A program made the translations under genes and the position numbers. The notes beneath the pieces are model-generated. The model searched no databases. It was not told the origin of the DNA and worked only from the letters and a program-made list of their open reading frames with translations. From NCBI RefSeq assembly GCF_018614195.1, contig NZ_JAGGOT010000002.1, positions 154,573-218,572 on the forward strand: DNA of 64,000 nucleotides. Direction: 5' to 3'. This stretch comes from Streptomyces sp. ISL-43. GTDB taxonomy: Bacteria > Actinomycetota > Actinomycetes > Streptomycetales > Streptomycetaceae. Positions 26,301-35,734 of this stretch are shown piece after piece; the stretch's first letter is position 1, and every line of letters begins with the position of its first letter.

Positions 26301-28391
26301 ATGACACAAAGCGTCACGGAGCTGGGCCTCCCCACCCCGAAGGAACGCCGACGCCTGCGCGAAGCAGCCGATCTGACGCACGAGGAGGTCGCCGCGGCGG
26401 TGGGCGTCACCCCGACCACCGTGCGCTCCTGGGAAACGGGCCGCACCGACCCCCGGGGCCGCAAGCGCGAGGCCTACGCGAAGTTCCTGACCCGCCTCTC
26501 CACCACCGGCCCGGACCAGGACACGGCCCCCGCCGAGCCGGGCCGGGACCGTACGGAGACCCCGGCCGGCGCGGCCGGACCGGCCGCGGACGCCGCCTGG
26601 GAAGCGAACACCGAGCCGGGCCGGGACCGCTCCCCCGAGGCGGCAACCGGCCCGGACGGGCCCGCCACAGACACCGCGTCAGCCGCGGACACCCACCCCG
26701 GACGGGACCGGCCGGGGGAACCCGGTGACACGACCGACGCGGCGTCAGCCGCAAACACGCACCCCGGATTGGACCGTTCGGCCGACGCCGCCACGGAGCC
26801 GCCGGTGGGGGAACCGGACGACGCGACGACCAGCCCGCCCTGGCAGGTCGCGGACGCGGCGTCAGCCGTGGACCTGCGGTCCGGACCTGCCGAGGGCGCC
26901 ACGGACCTTACGGCGGACGCCGACACGGACGCCGACACGGACGCTGACGCGGAGTCGGCCGGGGCCGCCGGTGCGAACGAGGGCCGGTTCGGGCTGCGCA
27001 CGCGCGGCCTCGCGCGGCCCGGCGGCGCGCAGACCCGGCCCAAGGCCGCGGTCAAGCGCGCCGCGAAGCCCCCCGTCGGCGTCCCCCGGCACGAGGCCAA
27101 GGCCACCGTCAAAGCCGCCGCCGGCAGCACCTCCGCCGGCCTCGCCACCCTCCGCCCCGGCGCCCCGATGCCCCTGAGCACGGGCGCGGGCCCCGGCACG
27201 GGCGCGGGCGCGGGCGCGGGCCCCGGCACGGGCGCGGGCGGGGGCGCGGGCGAGGGCGCGGGCGAGAGCACGGGCCCCGGCACGGGCGCGGGCGGGGGCG
27301 CGGGCCCCGGCACGGGCGCGGGCGGGGGCGCGGGCGAGAGCACGGGCCCCGGCACGGGCGCGGACACCGGCACAGCTGCGGGCCCCGATGCCGATACGGA
27401 CACCGGCACGGGTACGGGCCCGGCCACTGCCGAGGCCGAAGGGCCGGGCAGGGAGTGGGAGTCGGGGCCGGGATCCGGGCCGGGCGAAGCCGGCCCGGGC
27501 GACGCGGCTCCGGGCGCTGATCCCCGTACCGCCCCGCAGGGCACGGGCACGGGCACTGATCCCCGAACCGCCCCGCAGGACATCGCCGCCGAGGCGTTCG
27601 ACGCCCTCTACGCCCGCACCGCCGCGGCCCTCGCCCGCCAGGCCTACCTCCTGACCGGCCGCCGCGCCCTCGCGCAGGAGGCCGTCGAGCGCGCCTTCCA
27701 CCAGGCCTGGCGGCGCTGGCCCGAGGTCGCCACCGACCCGGACCCGGTGGGCTGGGTGCGCACGGCGACGTACGAGTACGCACTCTCCCCCTGGCACCAG
27801 TTCAGGCGTGCCCACAAGCATCCCGACAAGCCCCCGGCCGACCCCGCCGACCGCATCCTCCTGGACGCGATGCTCGCGCTGCCGACGGCCCACCGCCGCA
27901 CGGTGCTCCTCTACGACGGCGTCGGCTTGGACCTCCCCGACACCGCCGCCGAGACCGAGGCCTCGACGCCGACCGCCGGCGGCCGGCTCGTCAACGCGCA
28001 CGCCGACCTCGCCGACCGGATCCCCGAACTGGCCGACGTGGCGCCGGGAAAGCAGTCCGCGCTGCTGCGCGAGCGGCTCGGCGCCCTGCGGCCCGCCGTC
28101 CGGCTGGAGCCGCGCGCGGCAGCCGCCGTACGGGCGGCGGGCGAGCGCCGGACCCGGCTGTGGACGCGGGCGACCCTCGGGCTGACGGCGGTCATCGCCG
28201 CCACCGCGGCCTATACGGCGGTGACCGCGCCGACCGAGTACGAGCCCCCGCGCGCACCCGGCGCGAACGTGTCGGGCGTACCCCCGCACAGCGGCCCGCA
28301 GCAGCTCAGCGACGAGGGCCGGCAGCTGCACGACAGGCTCGCCTCCGACCCGGCGGCCGGACCCGCCCGGGTCTCGCCCAAGGCTGAATGA
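26301..28391 (+). CDS. HTH-XRE / sigma-like / transmembrane fusion protein
   Basis: A 696-residue fusion. Residues 9-60 are an XRE-type helix-turn-helix ([29 protein letters not shown]). A 360-residue low-complexity linker follows, including a Gly/Ala/Thr run at about 294-355 coded by a GC repeat. Residues about 427-580 resemble ECF sigma regions 2 to 4 ([24 protein letters not shown], then [15 protein letters not shown]). One membrane helix follows ([20 protein letters not shown], near 622-641) and a 55-residue outside tail. A membrane-tethered regulator is implied. Similar proteins occur upstream of sucD in other streptomycetes, function unknown to me. Confidence 0.8.
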   Translation: MTQSVTELGLPTPKERRRLREAADLTHEEVAAAVGVTPTTVRSWETGRTDPRGRKREAYAKFLTRLSTTGPDQDTAPAEPGRDRTETPAGAAGPAADAAWEANTEPGRDRSPEAATGPDGPATDTASAADTHPGRDRPGEPGDTTDAASAANTHPGLDRSADAATEPPVGEPDDATTSPPWQVADAASAVDLRSGPAEGATDLTADADTDADTDADAESAGAAGANEGRFGLRTRGLARPGGAQTRPKAAVKRAAKPPVGVPRHEAKATVKAAAGSTSAGLATLRPGAPMPLSTGAGPGTGAGAGAGPGTGAGGGAGEGAGESTGPGTGAGGGAGPGTGAGGGAGESTGPGTGADTGTAAGPDADTDTGTGTGPATAEAEGPGREWESGPGSGPGEAGPGDAAPGADPRTAPQGTGTGTDPRTAPQDIAAEAFDALYARTAAALARQAYLLTGRRALAQEAVERAFHQAWRRWPEVATDPDPVGWVRTATYEYALSPWHQFRRAHKHPDKPPADPADRILLDAMLALPTAHRRTVLLYDGVGLDLPDTAAETEASTPTAGGRLVNAHADLADRIPELADVAPGKQSALLRERLGALRPAVRLEPRAAAAVRAAGERRTRLWTRATLGLTAVIAATAAYTAVTAPTEYEPPRAPGANVSGVPPHSGPQQLSDEGRQLHDRLASDPAAGPARVSPKAE
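27180..27370. repeat. GC-rich degenerate tandem repeat (Gly-Ala-Gly linker)
   Basis: Irregular arrays of GGCGCGGGC and GGGGGCGCGGGC units with interspersed GGCCCCGGCACG encode GAGAG/GPGTG runs. A slippage-prone tract inside the linker of the HTH fusion gene; its length is also a likely assembly weak point. Confidence 0.85.
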
Positions 28392-28408
28392 GGACGGGCA
28401 CGCAATGA

Positions 28409-28457
28409 GAACGGGCGTGGCCCGCACCCCTTCACAGGGTGCGGGCCACGCCCGTTC
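28409..28457. terminator. Very strong bidirectional terminator
   Basis: A 21-bp perfect stem (from GAACGGGCGTGG to its complement) with loop CTTCACA lies between the stop of the HTH fusion gene (+) and sucD (-). Confidence 0.88.
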
Positions 28458-28484
28458 TCGCGTACGCGGTGGCGTACGGGACGG

Positions 28485-29375
28485 CTACTGCGCGGCGCTG
28501 AGGATCTCGCGCGCCAGCTTCGCCGTCTCGGTCGGCGTCTTGCCGACCTTCACGCCCGCGGCCTCGAGGGCTTCCTTCTTGGCCTGCGCGGTGCCCGAGG
28601 AACCGGAGACGATGGCGCCGGCGTGGCCCATGGTCTTGCCCTCGGGGGCGGTGAAGCCCGCGACGTAACCGACGACCGGCTTGGTGACGTGCTTGGCGAT
28701 GTAGTCCGCCGCACGCTCCTCGGCGTCGCCGCCGATCTCGCCGATCATGACGATCAGGTCGGTGTCGGGGTCCGCCTCGAACGCCTCGAGGGCGTCGATG
28801 TGCGTGGTGCCGATGACCGGGTCGCCACCGATGCCGACGGCCGAGGAGAAGCCGATGTCACGGAGCTCGTACATCATCTGGTAGGTCAGCGTGCCCGACT
28901 TGGACACGAGACCGATGCGGCCGGGCTTGGTGATGTCGCCCGGGATGATGCCGGCGTTGGACTGGCCGGGGGTGATCAGACCCGGGCAGTTCGGGCCGAT
29001 GATCCGCGTCTTGTTGCCCTTGCTGGTGGCGTACGACCAGAAGGCGGCGGAGTCGTGCACCGCGATGCCCTCGGTGATGACGACGGCCAGCGGGATCTCG
29101 GCGTCGATGGCCTCGACGACGGCGGCCTTGGCGAAGGCCGGCGGGACGAAGAGGACAGAGACGTTGGCGCCCGTCTTCTCCATCGCCTCGGCGACGGAGC
29201 CGAAGACCGGGATCTCGGTGCCGTCGAAGTCGACGGTGGTGCCGGCCTTGCGCGGGTTCACGCCGCCGACGATGTCGGTGCCGTCAGCCAGCATCAGCTT
29301 GGTGTGCTTCATGCCCGTGGCACCGGTCATGCCCTGGACGATGACCTTGCTGTCCTTGTTGAGGAAGATAGCCAT
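28485..29375 (-). CDS. sucD: Succinate--CoA ligase, ADP-forming, alpha subunit
   Basis: Forms succinate and ATP/GTP from succinyl-CoA in the TCA cycle with SucC. The 296 residues start [21 protein letters not shown]; the CoA-binding N-terminal half includes GGVNPRKAG, and the active-site phosphohistidine lies in [10 protein letters not shown] near residue 250. Located 21 bp after sucC in the same direction, it is the second gene of a two-gene operon ended by the terminator at 28409-28457. Confidence 0.97.
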   Translation of the reverse strand: MAIFLNKDSKVIVQGMTGATGMKHTKLMLADGTDIVGGVNPRKAGTTVDFDGTEIPVFGSVAEAMEKTGANVSVLFVPPAFAKAAVVEAIDAEIPLAVVITEGIAVHDSAAFWSYATSKGNKTRIIGPNCPGLITPGQSNAGIIPGDITKPGRIGLVSKSGTLTYQMMYELRDIGFSSAVGIGGDPVIGTTHIDALEAFEADPDTDLIVMIGEIGGDAEERAADYIAKHVTKPVVGYVAGFTAPEGKTMGHAGAIVSGSSGTAQAKKEALEAAGVKVGKTPTETAKLAREILSAAQ

Positions 29376-29396
29376 GTGAGTCTGTGACCTCTGCCC

Positions 29397-30575
29397 TTAC
29401 TTCGCAGCCGCGAGCTCGGCGGCCTTGTCGGCCGCGCCGTCCATGGTGTCCACGCGCTGCACCAGCGGGTGGTTGGCGTCCGAGAGGATCTTGCGACCCA
29501 GCTCGGCGTTGTTGCCGTCGAGGCGGACGACCAGCGGCTTGGTGACCGCCTCGCCCTTGTCCTCGAGCAGCTGCAGCGCCTGGACGATGCCGTTGGCGAC
29601 CTCGTCACACGCGGTGATGCCACCGAAGACGTTGACGAACACGGACTTGACGTCCGGGTCGCCCAGGATGATCTCGAGACCGTTGGCCATGACGGCGGCG
29701 GAGGCGCCACCGCCGATGTCCAGGAAGTTGGCGGGCTTGACGCCGCCGTGGTTCTCGCCGGCGTACGCGACGACGTCGAGGGTGCTCATGACGAGACCCG
29801 CGCCGTTGCCGATGATGCCGACCTCGCCGTCGAGCTTCACGTAGTTGAGGTTCTTCGCCTTGGCGGCGGCCTCGAGCGGGTTCGCGGCAGCGTGGTCCAC
29901 GAACTCCTCGTGGCCCGGCTGGCGGAACTCGGCGTTCTCGTCGAGCGAGACCTTGCCGTCGAGCGCGATGACGTCGCCGGAGGCGACCTTCGCGAGCGGG
30001 TTGACCTCGACGAGGAGCGCGTCCTCGGCGATGAAGGTCGCCCACAGGGTCACGAGGACCTCGGCGACCTTCTCGGCGACCTCGGCCGGGAACTGCGCCA
30101 GGGCGACGATCTCGCGGGCCTTCTCGATGGTCACGCCCTCGTTGGCGTTCACCGGGACCTTGGCGAGCTTCTCCGGGGTCTCCTCGGCGACCTGCTCGAT
30201 GTCCATGCCGCCCGCGACCGAGGCCATGGCCAGGAAGGTGCGGTTGGTGCGGTCGAGGAGGTAGGAGACGTAGTACTCCTCCAGGATCTCCGGAGCGGTC
30301 TCCGCGATCATCACCTTGTGGACCGTGTGGCCCTTGATGTCCATCCCGAGGATGTCCGTCGCACGAGCGACGGCCTCTTCCGGGGTGGCGGCGAGCTTGA
30401 CGCCGCCGGCCTTGCCGCGGCCGCCGACCTTCACCTGCGCCTTGACGACCGACTTGCCACCCATGCGCTCGGTGGCCTCGCGGGCTGCCTCAGGCGTGTC
30501 GATGACTTCACCGGCCAGCACCGGTACACCGTGCTTGGCGAAGAGGTCCCTCGCCTGGTACTCGAACAGGTCCAC
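29397..30575 (-). CDS. sucC: Succinate--CoA ligase, beta subunit
   Basis: ATP-grasp subunit that binds nucleotide and succinate. The 392-residue protein begins (GTG) [19 protein letters not shown], includes [18 protein letters not shown] for nucleotide binding near 45-62 and the succinate-side [12 protein letters not shown] and [13 protein letters not shown]. The GTG at 30575 has AGGGACGGA upstream. Codon use and length are ordinary for an actinobacterial SucC. The 319-bp upstream spacer contains a Crp-type site. Confidence 0.97.
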   Translation of the reverse strand: MDLFEYQARDLFAKHGVPVLAGEVIDTPEAAREATERMGGKSVVKAQVKVGGRGKAGGVKLAATPEEAVARATDILGMDIKGHTVHKVMIAETAPEILEEYYVSYLLDRTNRTFLAMASVAGGMDIEQVAEETPEKLAKVPVNANEGVTIEKAREIVALAQFPAEVAEKVAEVLVTLWATFIAEDALLVEVNPLAKVASGDVIALDGKVSLDENAEFRQPGHEEFVDHAAANPLEAAAKAKNLNYVKLDGEVGIIGNGAGLVMSTLDVVAYAGENHGGVKPANFLDIGGGASAAVMANGLEIILGDPDVKSVFVNVFGGITACDEVANGIVQALQLLEDKGEAVTKPLVVRLDGNNAELGRKILSDANHPLVQRVDTMDGAADKAAELAAAK

Positions 30576-30894
30576 GCGCGTCCGTCCCTTGTCTTCAAAG
30601 ATTCGCAGTGATTCGCGGTTGTCTGCTATCTGCGTGGGCGTGCCGCGGAGGGCAACGTGACGGCGCTGTCACAAGGAAGGCGCACACGGTGACCGTGGAC
30701 GCGGCATGTCCGTCCCGCAGGTTATCCCCGTGGGACGTGGGTCCCTAAATCGCAGATCACACCTGAGCGGTGATACCTGTCACAGATCGCCTCACGGTTG
30801 AACTGCATCTTCGTGTGATCCGCCGATGGGCAGGCGCTCCTACGGGGCCCCGCGCGGCCGCCCCGGGAGGGGCGGACCGGGCCCGCCGGGCCGG
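30576..30894. other. Spacer upstream of sucC, 319 bp
   Basis: No convincing gene is present. Visible elements are GTGAC-N6-GTCAC at 30657-30672, about 80 bp before the sucC start, and a Crp-type site at 30770-30783. The remainder is the 3' flank of the VWA gene and contains no strong hairpin. Confidence 0.6.
30770..30783. promoter_or_regulatory. Crp-type site between the VWA gene and sucC
   Basis: GTGATACCTGTCAC fits both the classical GTGA-N6-TCAC palindrome and the GTG-N6-GNCAC form reported for Streptomyces Crp. It sits about 195 bp upstream of sucC and about 110 bp beyond the VWA stop, so sucCD is the only reasonable target. Confidence 0.45.
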
Positions 30895-32070
30895 TCACGG
30901 AACGGGCAGGGGCCGCTTCTCCAGCGCCGCCGCCATGACCTCCGGGAACAGGTCGGGGGTGCAGGCGAAGGCCGGGGCGCCGAGCGCGGCGAGGGCGGCG
31001 GCGTGTTCGCGGTCGTAAGCGGGGGCTCCCTCGTCGGACAGCGCGAGCAGGGTCACGAACTCCACCCCCGCGCCCTTCATGGCCGCGACCCGCTTCAGCA
31101 TCTCGTCGCGTATCCCGCCCTCATAGAGATCACTGATGAGGACCACGACGGTGTCGGCGGGACGGGTGATCTTCGACTGGCAGTAGGCGAGCGCGCGGTT
31201 GATGTCCGTGCCGCCGCCGAGCTGGGTGCCGAAGAGCACGTCGACGGGATCGTCGAGCTGGTCGGTGAGATCCACGACGGCCGTGTCGAAGACGACCAGG
31301 CGGGTCGCGATCGAACGCATCGAAGCCAGCACCGCCCCGAAGACGGAGGCGTAGACGACGGAGGCCGCCATCGAGCCCGACTGGTCGATACAGAGGATCA
31401 CCTCCTTCTTCACCGCGCGCGCGGCCCGGCCGTAGCCGACCAGCCGCTCGGGGACGACCGTGCGGTACTCGGGGAGGTAGTTCTTCAGATTCGCCCGGAT
31501 GGTCCGGTCCCAGTCGATGTCGGCGTGCCGGGGCCGGCTGATCCGGGCGGACCGGTCGAGGGCGCCGGTGAGGGTGGCCCGGGTGCGGGCCGCGAGCCGC
31601 TTCTCCAACTGCTCGACCACCTTGCGGACCACGGCACGGGCCGTCTCCCGGGTCGTCTCGGGCATCGCCTTGTTGAGGGAGAGCAGGGTTCCGACGAGGT
31701 GTACGTCGGGCTCGACCGCCTCCAGCATCTCGGGCTCCAGCAGCAGCGCGGACAGCCCCAGCCGCTGGATCGCGTCCCGCTGCATGACCTGCACCACGGA
31801 GGTGGGGAAGTACGTCCGGATGTCCCCGAGCCAGCGCGCCACGTTCGGCGCGGAGCCGCCGAGGCCGGCCGACCTCTCCCCGGCCCGCTTGCGCCCCCCG
31901 CCGCCGGCGCCCCCGTACAGCGCCCCGAGCGCGGCATCCATCCCGGCGTCCGCCCCGCTCAGCTCACACCCGGTCCCGTCCGCCTCTCCCCCACCCAGCA
32001 CCATCCGCCACCGCCGCACCCGCTCGTCCCCGCCCGAACCCGCCACCGCCACGCTCCCCACACCATCCAT
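30895..32070 (-). CDS. VWA-domain protein (YehP-like)
   Basis: A 391-residue cytosolic protein. The C-terminal half is a von Willebrand A domain with an intact MIDAS: DQSGS at residues 229-233 (CIDQSGSMAAS), GGGTDIN and ISDLYEGG. The N-terminal half is helical with no named domain. VWA proteins act with MoxR ATPases as metal-dependent substrate or target adaptors in chaperone-like complexes. Third gene after the MoxR and DUF5682 genes, 81 bp downstream. The set matches E. coli yehL/yehM/yehP in composition. The ATG at 32070 has AGGGGGACGGGC before it. Confidence 0.88.
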   Translation of the reverse strand: MDGVGSVAVAGSGGDERVRRWRMVLGGGEADGTGCELSGADAGMDAALGALYGGAGGGGRKRAGERSAGLGGSAPNVARWLGDIRTYFPTSVVQVMQRDAIQRLGLSALLLEPEMLEAVEPDVHLVGTLLSLNKAMPETTRETARAVVRKVVEQLEKRLAARTRATLTGALDRSARISRPRHADIDWDRTIRANLKNYLPEYRTVVPERLVGYGRAARAVKKEVILCIDQSGSMAASVVYASVFGAVLASMRSIATRLVVFDTAVVDLTDQLDDPVDVLFGTQLGGGTDINRALAYCQSKITRPADTVVVLISDLYEGGIRDEMLKRVAAMKGAGVEFVTLLALSDEGAPAYDREHAAALAALGAPAFACTPDLFPEVMAAALEKRPLPVP

Positions 32071-32151
32071 CTGCCCGTCCCCCTGCTCTCGTACCAGCCA
32101 TCGGCCACCCAGCCACCCCGGCCCCGGGCCCTGCCCCGGCGTGGGGCCCGG

Positions 32152-34497
32152 TCACGCCGGCGCTCCCGCCAGGAGAAGGCGGACCAGGTCCACCACCGCA
32201 TCCGCCCGGACCGGATCCAGGTCCGGGCCGAAGCCCGCCGGCGCCGACCCCGGACCCGCCACCGCGGCCCGCCCGGCGGAAGGCCCCCGCCGGGCCAGCT
32301 CACCCAGAGTCCGCTTCACGCCCGCCTCGTACGCCCCGAACGTCCGCCGCAGCAACGGCAGTACGTCCACGAACGCCCGCTCCGGCACCGACACCAGCCA
32401 GCTGTCGATCAGCCCCAACAGCCGCTCGTCGTGGACCAGCAGCGTGCCGCCGGAGCCGCCGCCCGCGAAGCCCTCGATCCAGCCCGCCGCGTCGGCCGGC
32501 GCTGACGCCGGGGACAGCGACAGGCCCATCAGCCGGGCCGTCTCCTCGGGCGGCAGCCGCCCGTCGTCGAGCAGCAGCCGCGCGGCCCGGCCGCGTATCA
32601 GCCCGGGGACGGTGTCCCGCCCGGCCAGCGTCCGCAGCACCGCCGACCAGCGCTCCCGCAGGCCGCCCGACTCGGATTCCAGGAGCCCGATCGCTCCGTG
32701 TACGCCGTCCACGTGCCCCCGCAGCTCCGCCGCCGCGTCGGCGTCCAGCCCGGCCGCGCAGGCGGGCGGCAGTGCCACGCATATCCGCTCCGCGAGCCCG
32801 GCCGCGACCGTCCCCAGCGCCGCCGCGTCGGTGCCGCGCACGTCCCCGTAGCGCAGCGAGCGGGCCAGCGCGGGCAGTGCCTTCGCCAGGCCCGCCACGT
32901 CCGTGTCCAGGGCGGCCCGGTCGGCGAGGGCCCGCAGGACGGCCGGCAGTGCATCGGAGAGCCCGGCGAGCAGGCACCTCTCGGCCAGGGCGGTGATCTC
33001 GCCCAGTTCACCGGCGGCCGCCGCGTCGGCCTCGGCCCTGGCGGTGGCCGCGCCGAGGACAGTGGTCCCCCAGATGCCGGCTTCGGCCACCCGTACCGCG
33101 AGCTCCGGCTCCCAGCGCAGGCGCCAGGTCTCTCGGAAGGTGCCCGTGCTCCCCCGCGAGGCCGCCGGCACGCCCCAGCCGATGCCGAGCAGCCGCAGCC
33201 GGTGCAGCAGCAGGGACTTGGCCGCGTCGGTGTCCTTGCGCAGGTCGAGCTCCAGCTCCCGGTCCTGCGCCTCGGCCTTGAGGCGCAGCGAGCGCTGCTG
33301 CCGGGTCAGGTCGCGCTGGAGCGGTACGACGGGCGTCGCGTCCGGGACTTCGCCGAGGACGTCTCCGACGACGAGCCGGTCCTCGATCAGCCCGAGCGGT
33401 ATGTCGGAGCCTTCGCACATCACCGCCTGGACCGCTTCCAGGGTCTCCGTCAGCCCTGCCACCGGCCGGCCCCGCATCGCGGCCAGGGTGTCGGCGAGCC
33501 GGACCGCTTCGATGACGTGTGCCGGGGAGACGTGCCGGTCCTCCTCGCGCAGCAGGCCCGCGACCTTGGTCAGCCACCGCTCGACGGGCCGGTCCCGGGC
33601 GGCGAAGAGGTGCGCGTACCAGCCGGGCGAGGTGATCCCGGCCCCGTACCCGCCGGCGCGGGCGAGGCGCCGGTGGGTCCAGGGGACCCAGGTGGTCTCC
33701 ACCTTGACCTTGGGTAGTCCGGTGAGCAGTGCCTTGTCCGCGGCCGCGGTGGTCCTGGCCCGCAGGGCCGGGACGTGCCAGGCCCCGCAGACGACGGCGT
33801 ACCCGTCGCCGAACTCGCGGCGCGCGGCCCGCATCCGCTGCCGCATGTACGCCTCGCGCACGAGGTCCCGGTGGTGGCCGCCGGCTCCGTACTCCTCGCG
33901 CAGGGCGCCCATGGCATCTCCGAGCGCCTCGAACACGCCCAGCGGGTCGGCGTCCGGGCCGCCGGTGCCCCGGTGTTCGACGACGTCCTCCCACCAGCGC
34001 TCGGCGTCGTCGTACCCGGCGGTCTCGGCGAGCACGGCGAGCGGGTCCAGCCGGACGGACTCGGACGCCTCGCGATCTCCCTCCCCGTCGCCCTCCCCGC
34101 GTCCTTCCCCGCCCGCCGGCGCGGCCAGCGAGTGCGCGGCGGGGAGGTCGATGAAGCGGACCGGCACGTCCCGCGCCTGCGCCCACCGGATGGCGGCCCA
34201 CTCCGGGGAGAAACCGGCCAGCGGCCAGAAGGCGGCCCGGCCGGGGTCGTCGGCGGCGTGCGCGAGCAGTGCGACGGGCGGCCGCATCCCGGGGTCGGCG
34301 GCCAGCGGCAGCAGGGCGTCGCCTTCGGGCGGCCCCTCGATCAGCACCGCCGCCGGCTGCGCCGCGTCGAGGGCGGCCCGCACCGCGCGGGCCGATCCCG
34401 GCCCGTGGTGCCGTACGCCCAGCAGCAGCGGCCCCCGCTCCCCGGACCGCGGCGGGCCCTTCGCCGCCTGGGGGCTCTTCCCGGCGTGCGCGCTCAT
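32152..34497 (-). CDS. DUF5682 family protein (YehM-like)
   Basis: A 781-residue protein. The N-terminus (LLLGVRHHGPGSARAVRAAL, residues about 25-44, then VLIEGPPEGDALL) resembles the TraB/GumN-like HxxP-type motifs seen in DUF5682, and AVVCGAWHVPAL follows near residue 240. The rest is a long helical region without recognised motifs. No signal or membrane helix is seen. It shares four bases with the upstream MoxR gene (ATGA), so the ATPase and this protein are co-translated. Its function is unknown; context points to a MoxR-VWA complex. Confidence 0.86.
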   Translation of the reverse strand: MSAHAGKSPQAAKGPPRSGERGPLLLGVRHHGPGSARAVRAALDAAQPAAVLIEGPPEGDALLPLAADPGMRPPVALLAHAADDPGRAAFWPLAGFSPEWAAIRWAQARDVPVRFIDLPAAHSLAAPAGGEGRGEGDGEGDREASESVRLDPLAVLAETAGYDDAERWWEDVVEHRGTGGPDADPLGVFEALGDAMGALREEYGAGGHHRDLVREAYMRQRMRAARREFGDGYAVVCGAWHVPALRARTTAAADKALLTGLPKVKVETTWVPWTHRRLARAGGYGAGITSPGWYAHLFAARDRPVERWLTKVAGLLREEDRHVSPAHVIEAVRLADTLAAMRGRPVAGLTETLEAVQAVMCEGSDIPLGLIEDRLVVGDVLGEVPDATPVVPLQRDLTRQQRSLRLKAEAQDRELELDLRKDTDAAKSLLLHRLRLLGIGWGVPAASRGSTGTFRETWRLRWEPELAVRVAEAGIWGTTVLGAATARAEADAAAAGELGEITALAERCLLAGLSDALPAVLRALADRAALDTDVAGLAKALPALARSLRYGDVRGTDAAALGTVAAGLAERICVALPPACAAGLDADAAAELRGHVDGVHGAIGLLESESGGLRERWSAVLRTLAGRDTVPGLIRGRAARLLLDDGRLPPEETARLMGLSLSPASAPADAAGWIEGFAGGGSGGTLLVHDERLLGLIDSWLVSVPERAFVDVLPLLRRTFGAYEAGVKRTLGELARRGPSAGRAAVAGPGSAPAGFGPDLDPVRADAVVDLVRLLLAGAPA

Positions 34498-35600
34498 ACG
34501 GTCACCTCCCGGCAGGCGCGGTAGAAGTCCTTCCAGCCGTCGCGCTCCCGGACCACTGCCTCCAGGTACTCCTGCCAGACGACCTTGTCGGCGGCCGGGT
34601 CCCGCACGACGGCCCCGAGGATCCCGGCGGCCACGTCGGAGGGGCGCAGCACGCCGTCCCCGAAGTGGGCGGCCAGGGCGAGGCCGCCCGTGACGACCGA
34701 TATGGCCTCGGCGGTGGACAGGGTGCCGCTGGGCGACTTGACCTTCGTACGCCCGTCGTCGGTGACACCGCCCCGCAGCTCGCGGAACACGGTGACGACG
34801 CGGCGGATCTCCTCGAGGCCCTCGGGCGCGGCGGGCAGGTCGAGGGCTCGGCCCATCTCGTCGACGCGGCGGGCGACGATGTCGACCTCGGCGTCGGCGG
34901 TGGCAGGCAGCGGGAGGACGACGGTGTTGAAGCGGCGGCGCAGCGCGCTGGAGAGCTCGTTCACCCCGCGGTCGCGGTCGTTGGCCGTGGCGATGAGGTT
35001 GAAGCCGCGCACGGCCTGCACCTCTTGGCCGAGCTCCGGTATCGGGAGCGTCTTCTCGGACAGGACGGTGATGAGGGTGTCCTGGACGTCGGCGGGGATG
35101 CGGGTGAGCTCCTCGACGCGGGCGGTCATGCCCTCGGCCATGGCCCGCATGACGGGGCTCGGTACGAGGGCTTCGCGGCTGGGGCCGTGGGCGAGGAGCC
35201 GGGCGTAGTTCCAGCCGTACCGGATGGCTTCCTCGGGGGTGCCGGCGGTGCCCTGGACGAGGAGGGTGGAGTCCCCGCTGACGGCGGCGGCGAGGTGCTC
35301 GGACACCCAGGTCTTGGCGGTGCCGGGGACTCCGAGGAGCAGCAGGGCGCGGTCGGTGGCGAGGGTGGTGACGGCGACCTCGACGATGCGGCGCGGTCCC
35401 ACGTACTTGGGCGTGATGACGGTTCCGTCGGCGAGCGTGCCGCCCTGCAGGTACGTCGCCACGGCCCACGGGGAGAGCTTCCAGCGGGCCGGGCGGGGCC
35501 GGTCGTCGGCCGCGGCCAGGGCTTTCAGTTCGTGCGCGAAGGCGTCTTCGGCGTGCGGTCGCAGCGCCTCTGCGGTGGTCTCGGTCCCGGTCGTGTCCAT
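34494..35600 (-). CDS. MoxR-type AAA+ ATPase (YehL-like)
   Basis: A 368-residue ATPase. Walker A is GVPGTAKT at residues 90-97; the Walker B region reads TARVEELTRIPADVQDTL and sensor 1 is LIATANDRDRG. MoxR ATPases remodel partner proteins with VWA proteins. A GGAGGGGG ribosome site precedes the ATG at 35600. It heads a three-gene run and is divergent from the SWIM gene, sharing a 134-bp intergenic region with two TTGTCAGTGG boxes. The nearest analogue in layout is E. coli YehL. Confidence 0.9.
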   Translation of the reverse strand: MDTTGTETTAEALRPHAEDAFAHELKALAAADDRPRPARWKLSPWAVATYLQGGTLADGTVITPKYVGPRRIVEVAVTTLATDRALLLLGVPGTAKTWVSEHLAAAVSGDSTLLVQGTAGTPEEAIRYGWNYARLLAHGPSREALVPSPVMRAMAEGMTARVEELTRIPADVQDTLITVLSEKTLPIPELGQEVQAVRGFNLIATANDRDRGVNELSSALRRRFNTVVLPLPATADAEVDIVARRVDEMGRALDLPAAPEGLEEIRRVVTVFRELRGGVTDDGRTKVKSPSGTLSTAEAISVVTGGLALAAHFGDGVLRPSDVAAGILGAVVRDPAADKVVWQEYLEAVVRERDGWKDFYRACREVTV

Positions 35601-35644
35601 GGTCCCCCTCCAATGCTCCGCAGCCGCTTCCGACTGCTGGAACC

Positions 35645-35667
35645 ACGATGCACCCGACCACTGACAA
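35645..35667 (-). promoter_or_regulatory. RecA-independent damage-type promoter, MoxR side
   Basis: Minus-strand TTGTCAGTGG (35667-35658), a 7-bp gap and CATCGT (35650-35645). The upstream box is a perfect match to the actinobacterial RecA-NDp/PafBC element (TTGTCRGTGG); the -10 differs from TAnnnT at its first base. Predicted transcript start near 35638 leaves a 38-nt leader with the ribosome site. Confidence 0.6.
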
Positions 35668-35704
35668 CGGGCCCCGAAAGATGTGTTGTTGCAGGTCAGG
35701 GCGA

Positions 35705-35727
35705 TTGTCAGTGGGGGTCCGTACGGT
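35705..35727 (+). promoter_or_regulatory. RecA-independent damage-type promoter, SWIM side
   Basis: TTGTCAGTGG (35705-35714), a 7-bp gap and TACGGT (35722-35727), matching the RecA-NDp/PafBC promoter pattern TTGTCRGTGG-N7/8-TAnnnT. The -10 ends seven bases before the ATG at 35735, so the SWIM mRNA is predicted to be leaderless, which also supports that start. Confidence 0.72.
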
Positions 35728-35734
35728 GGAACAC

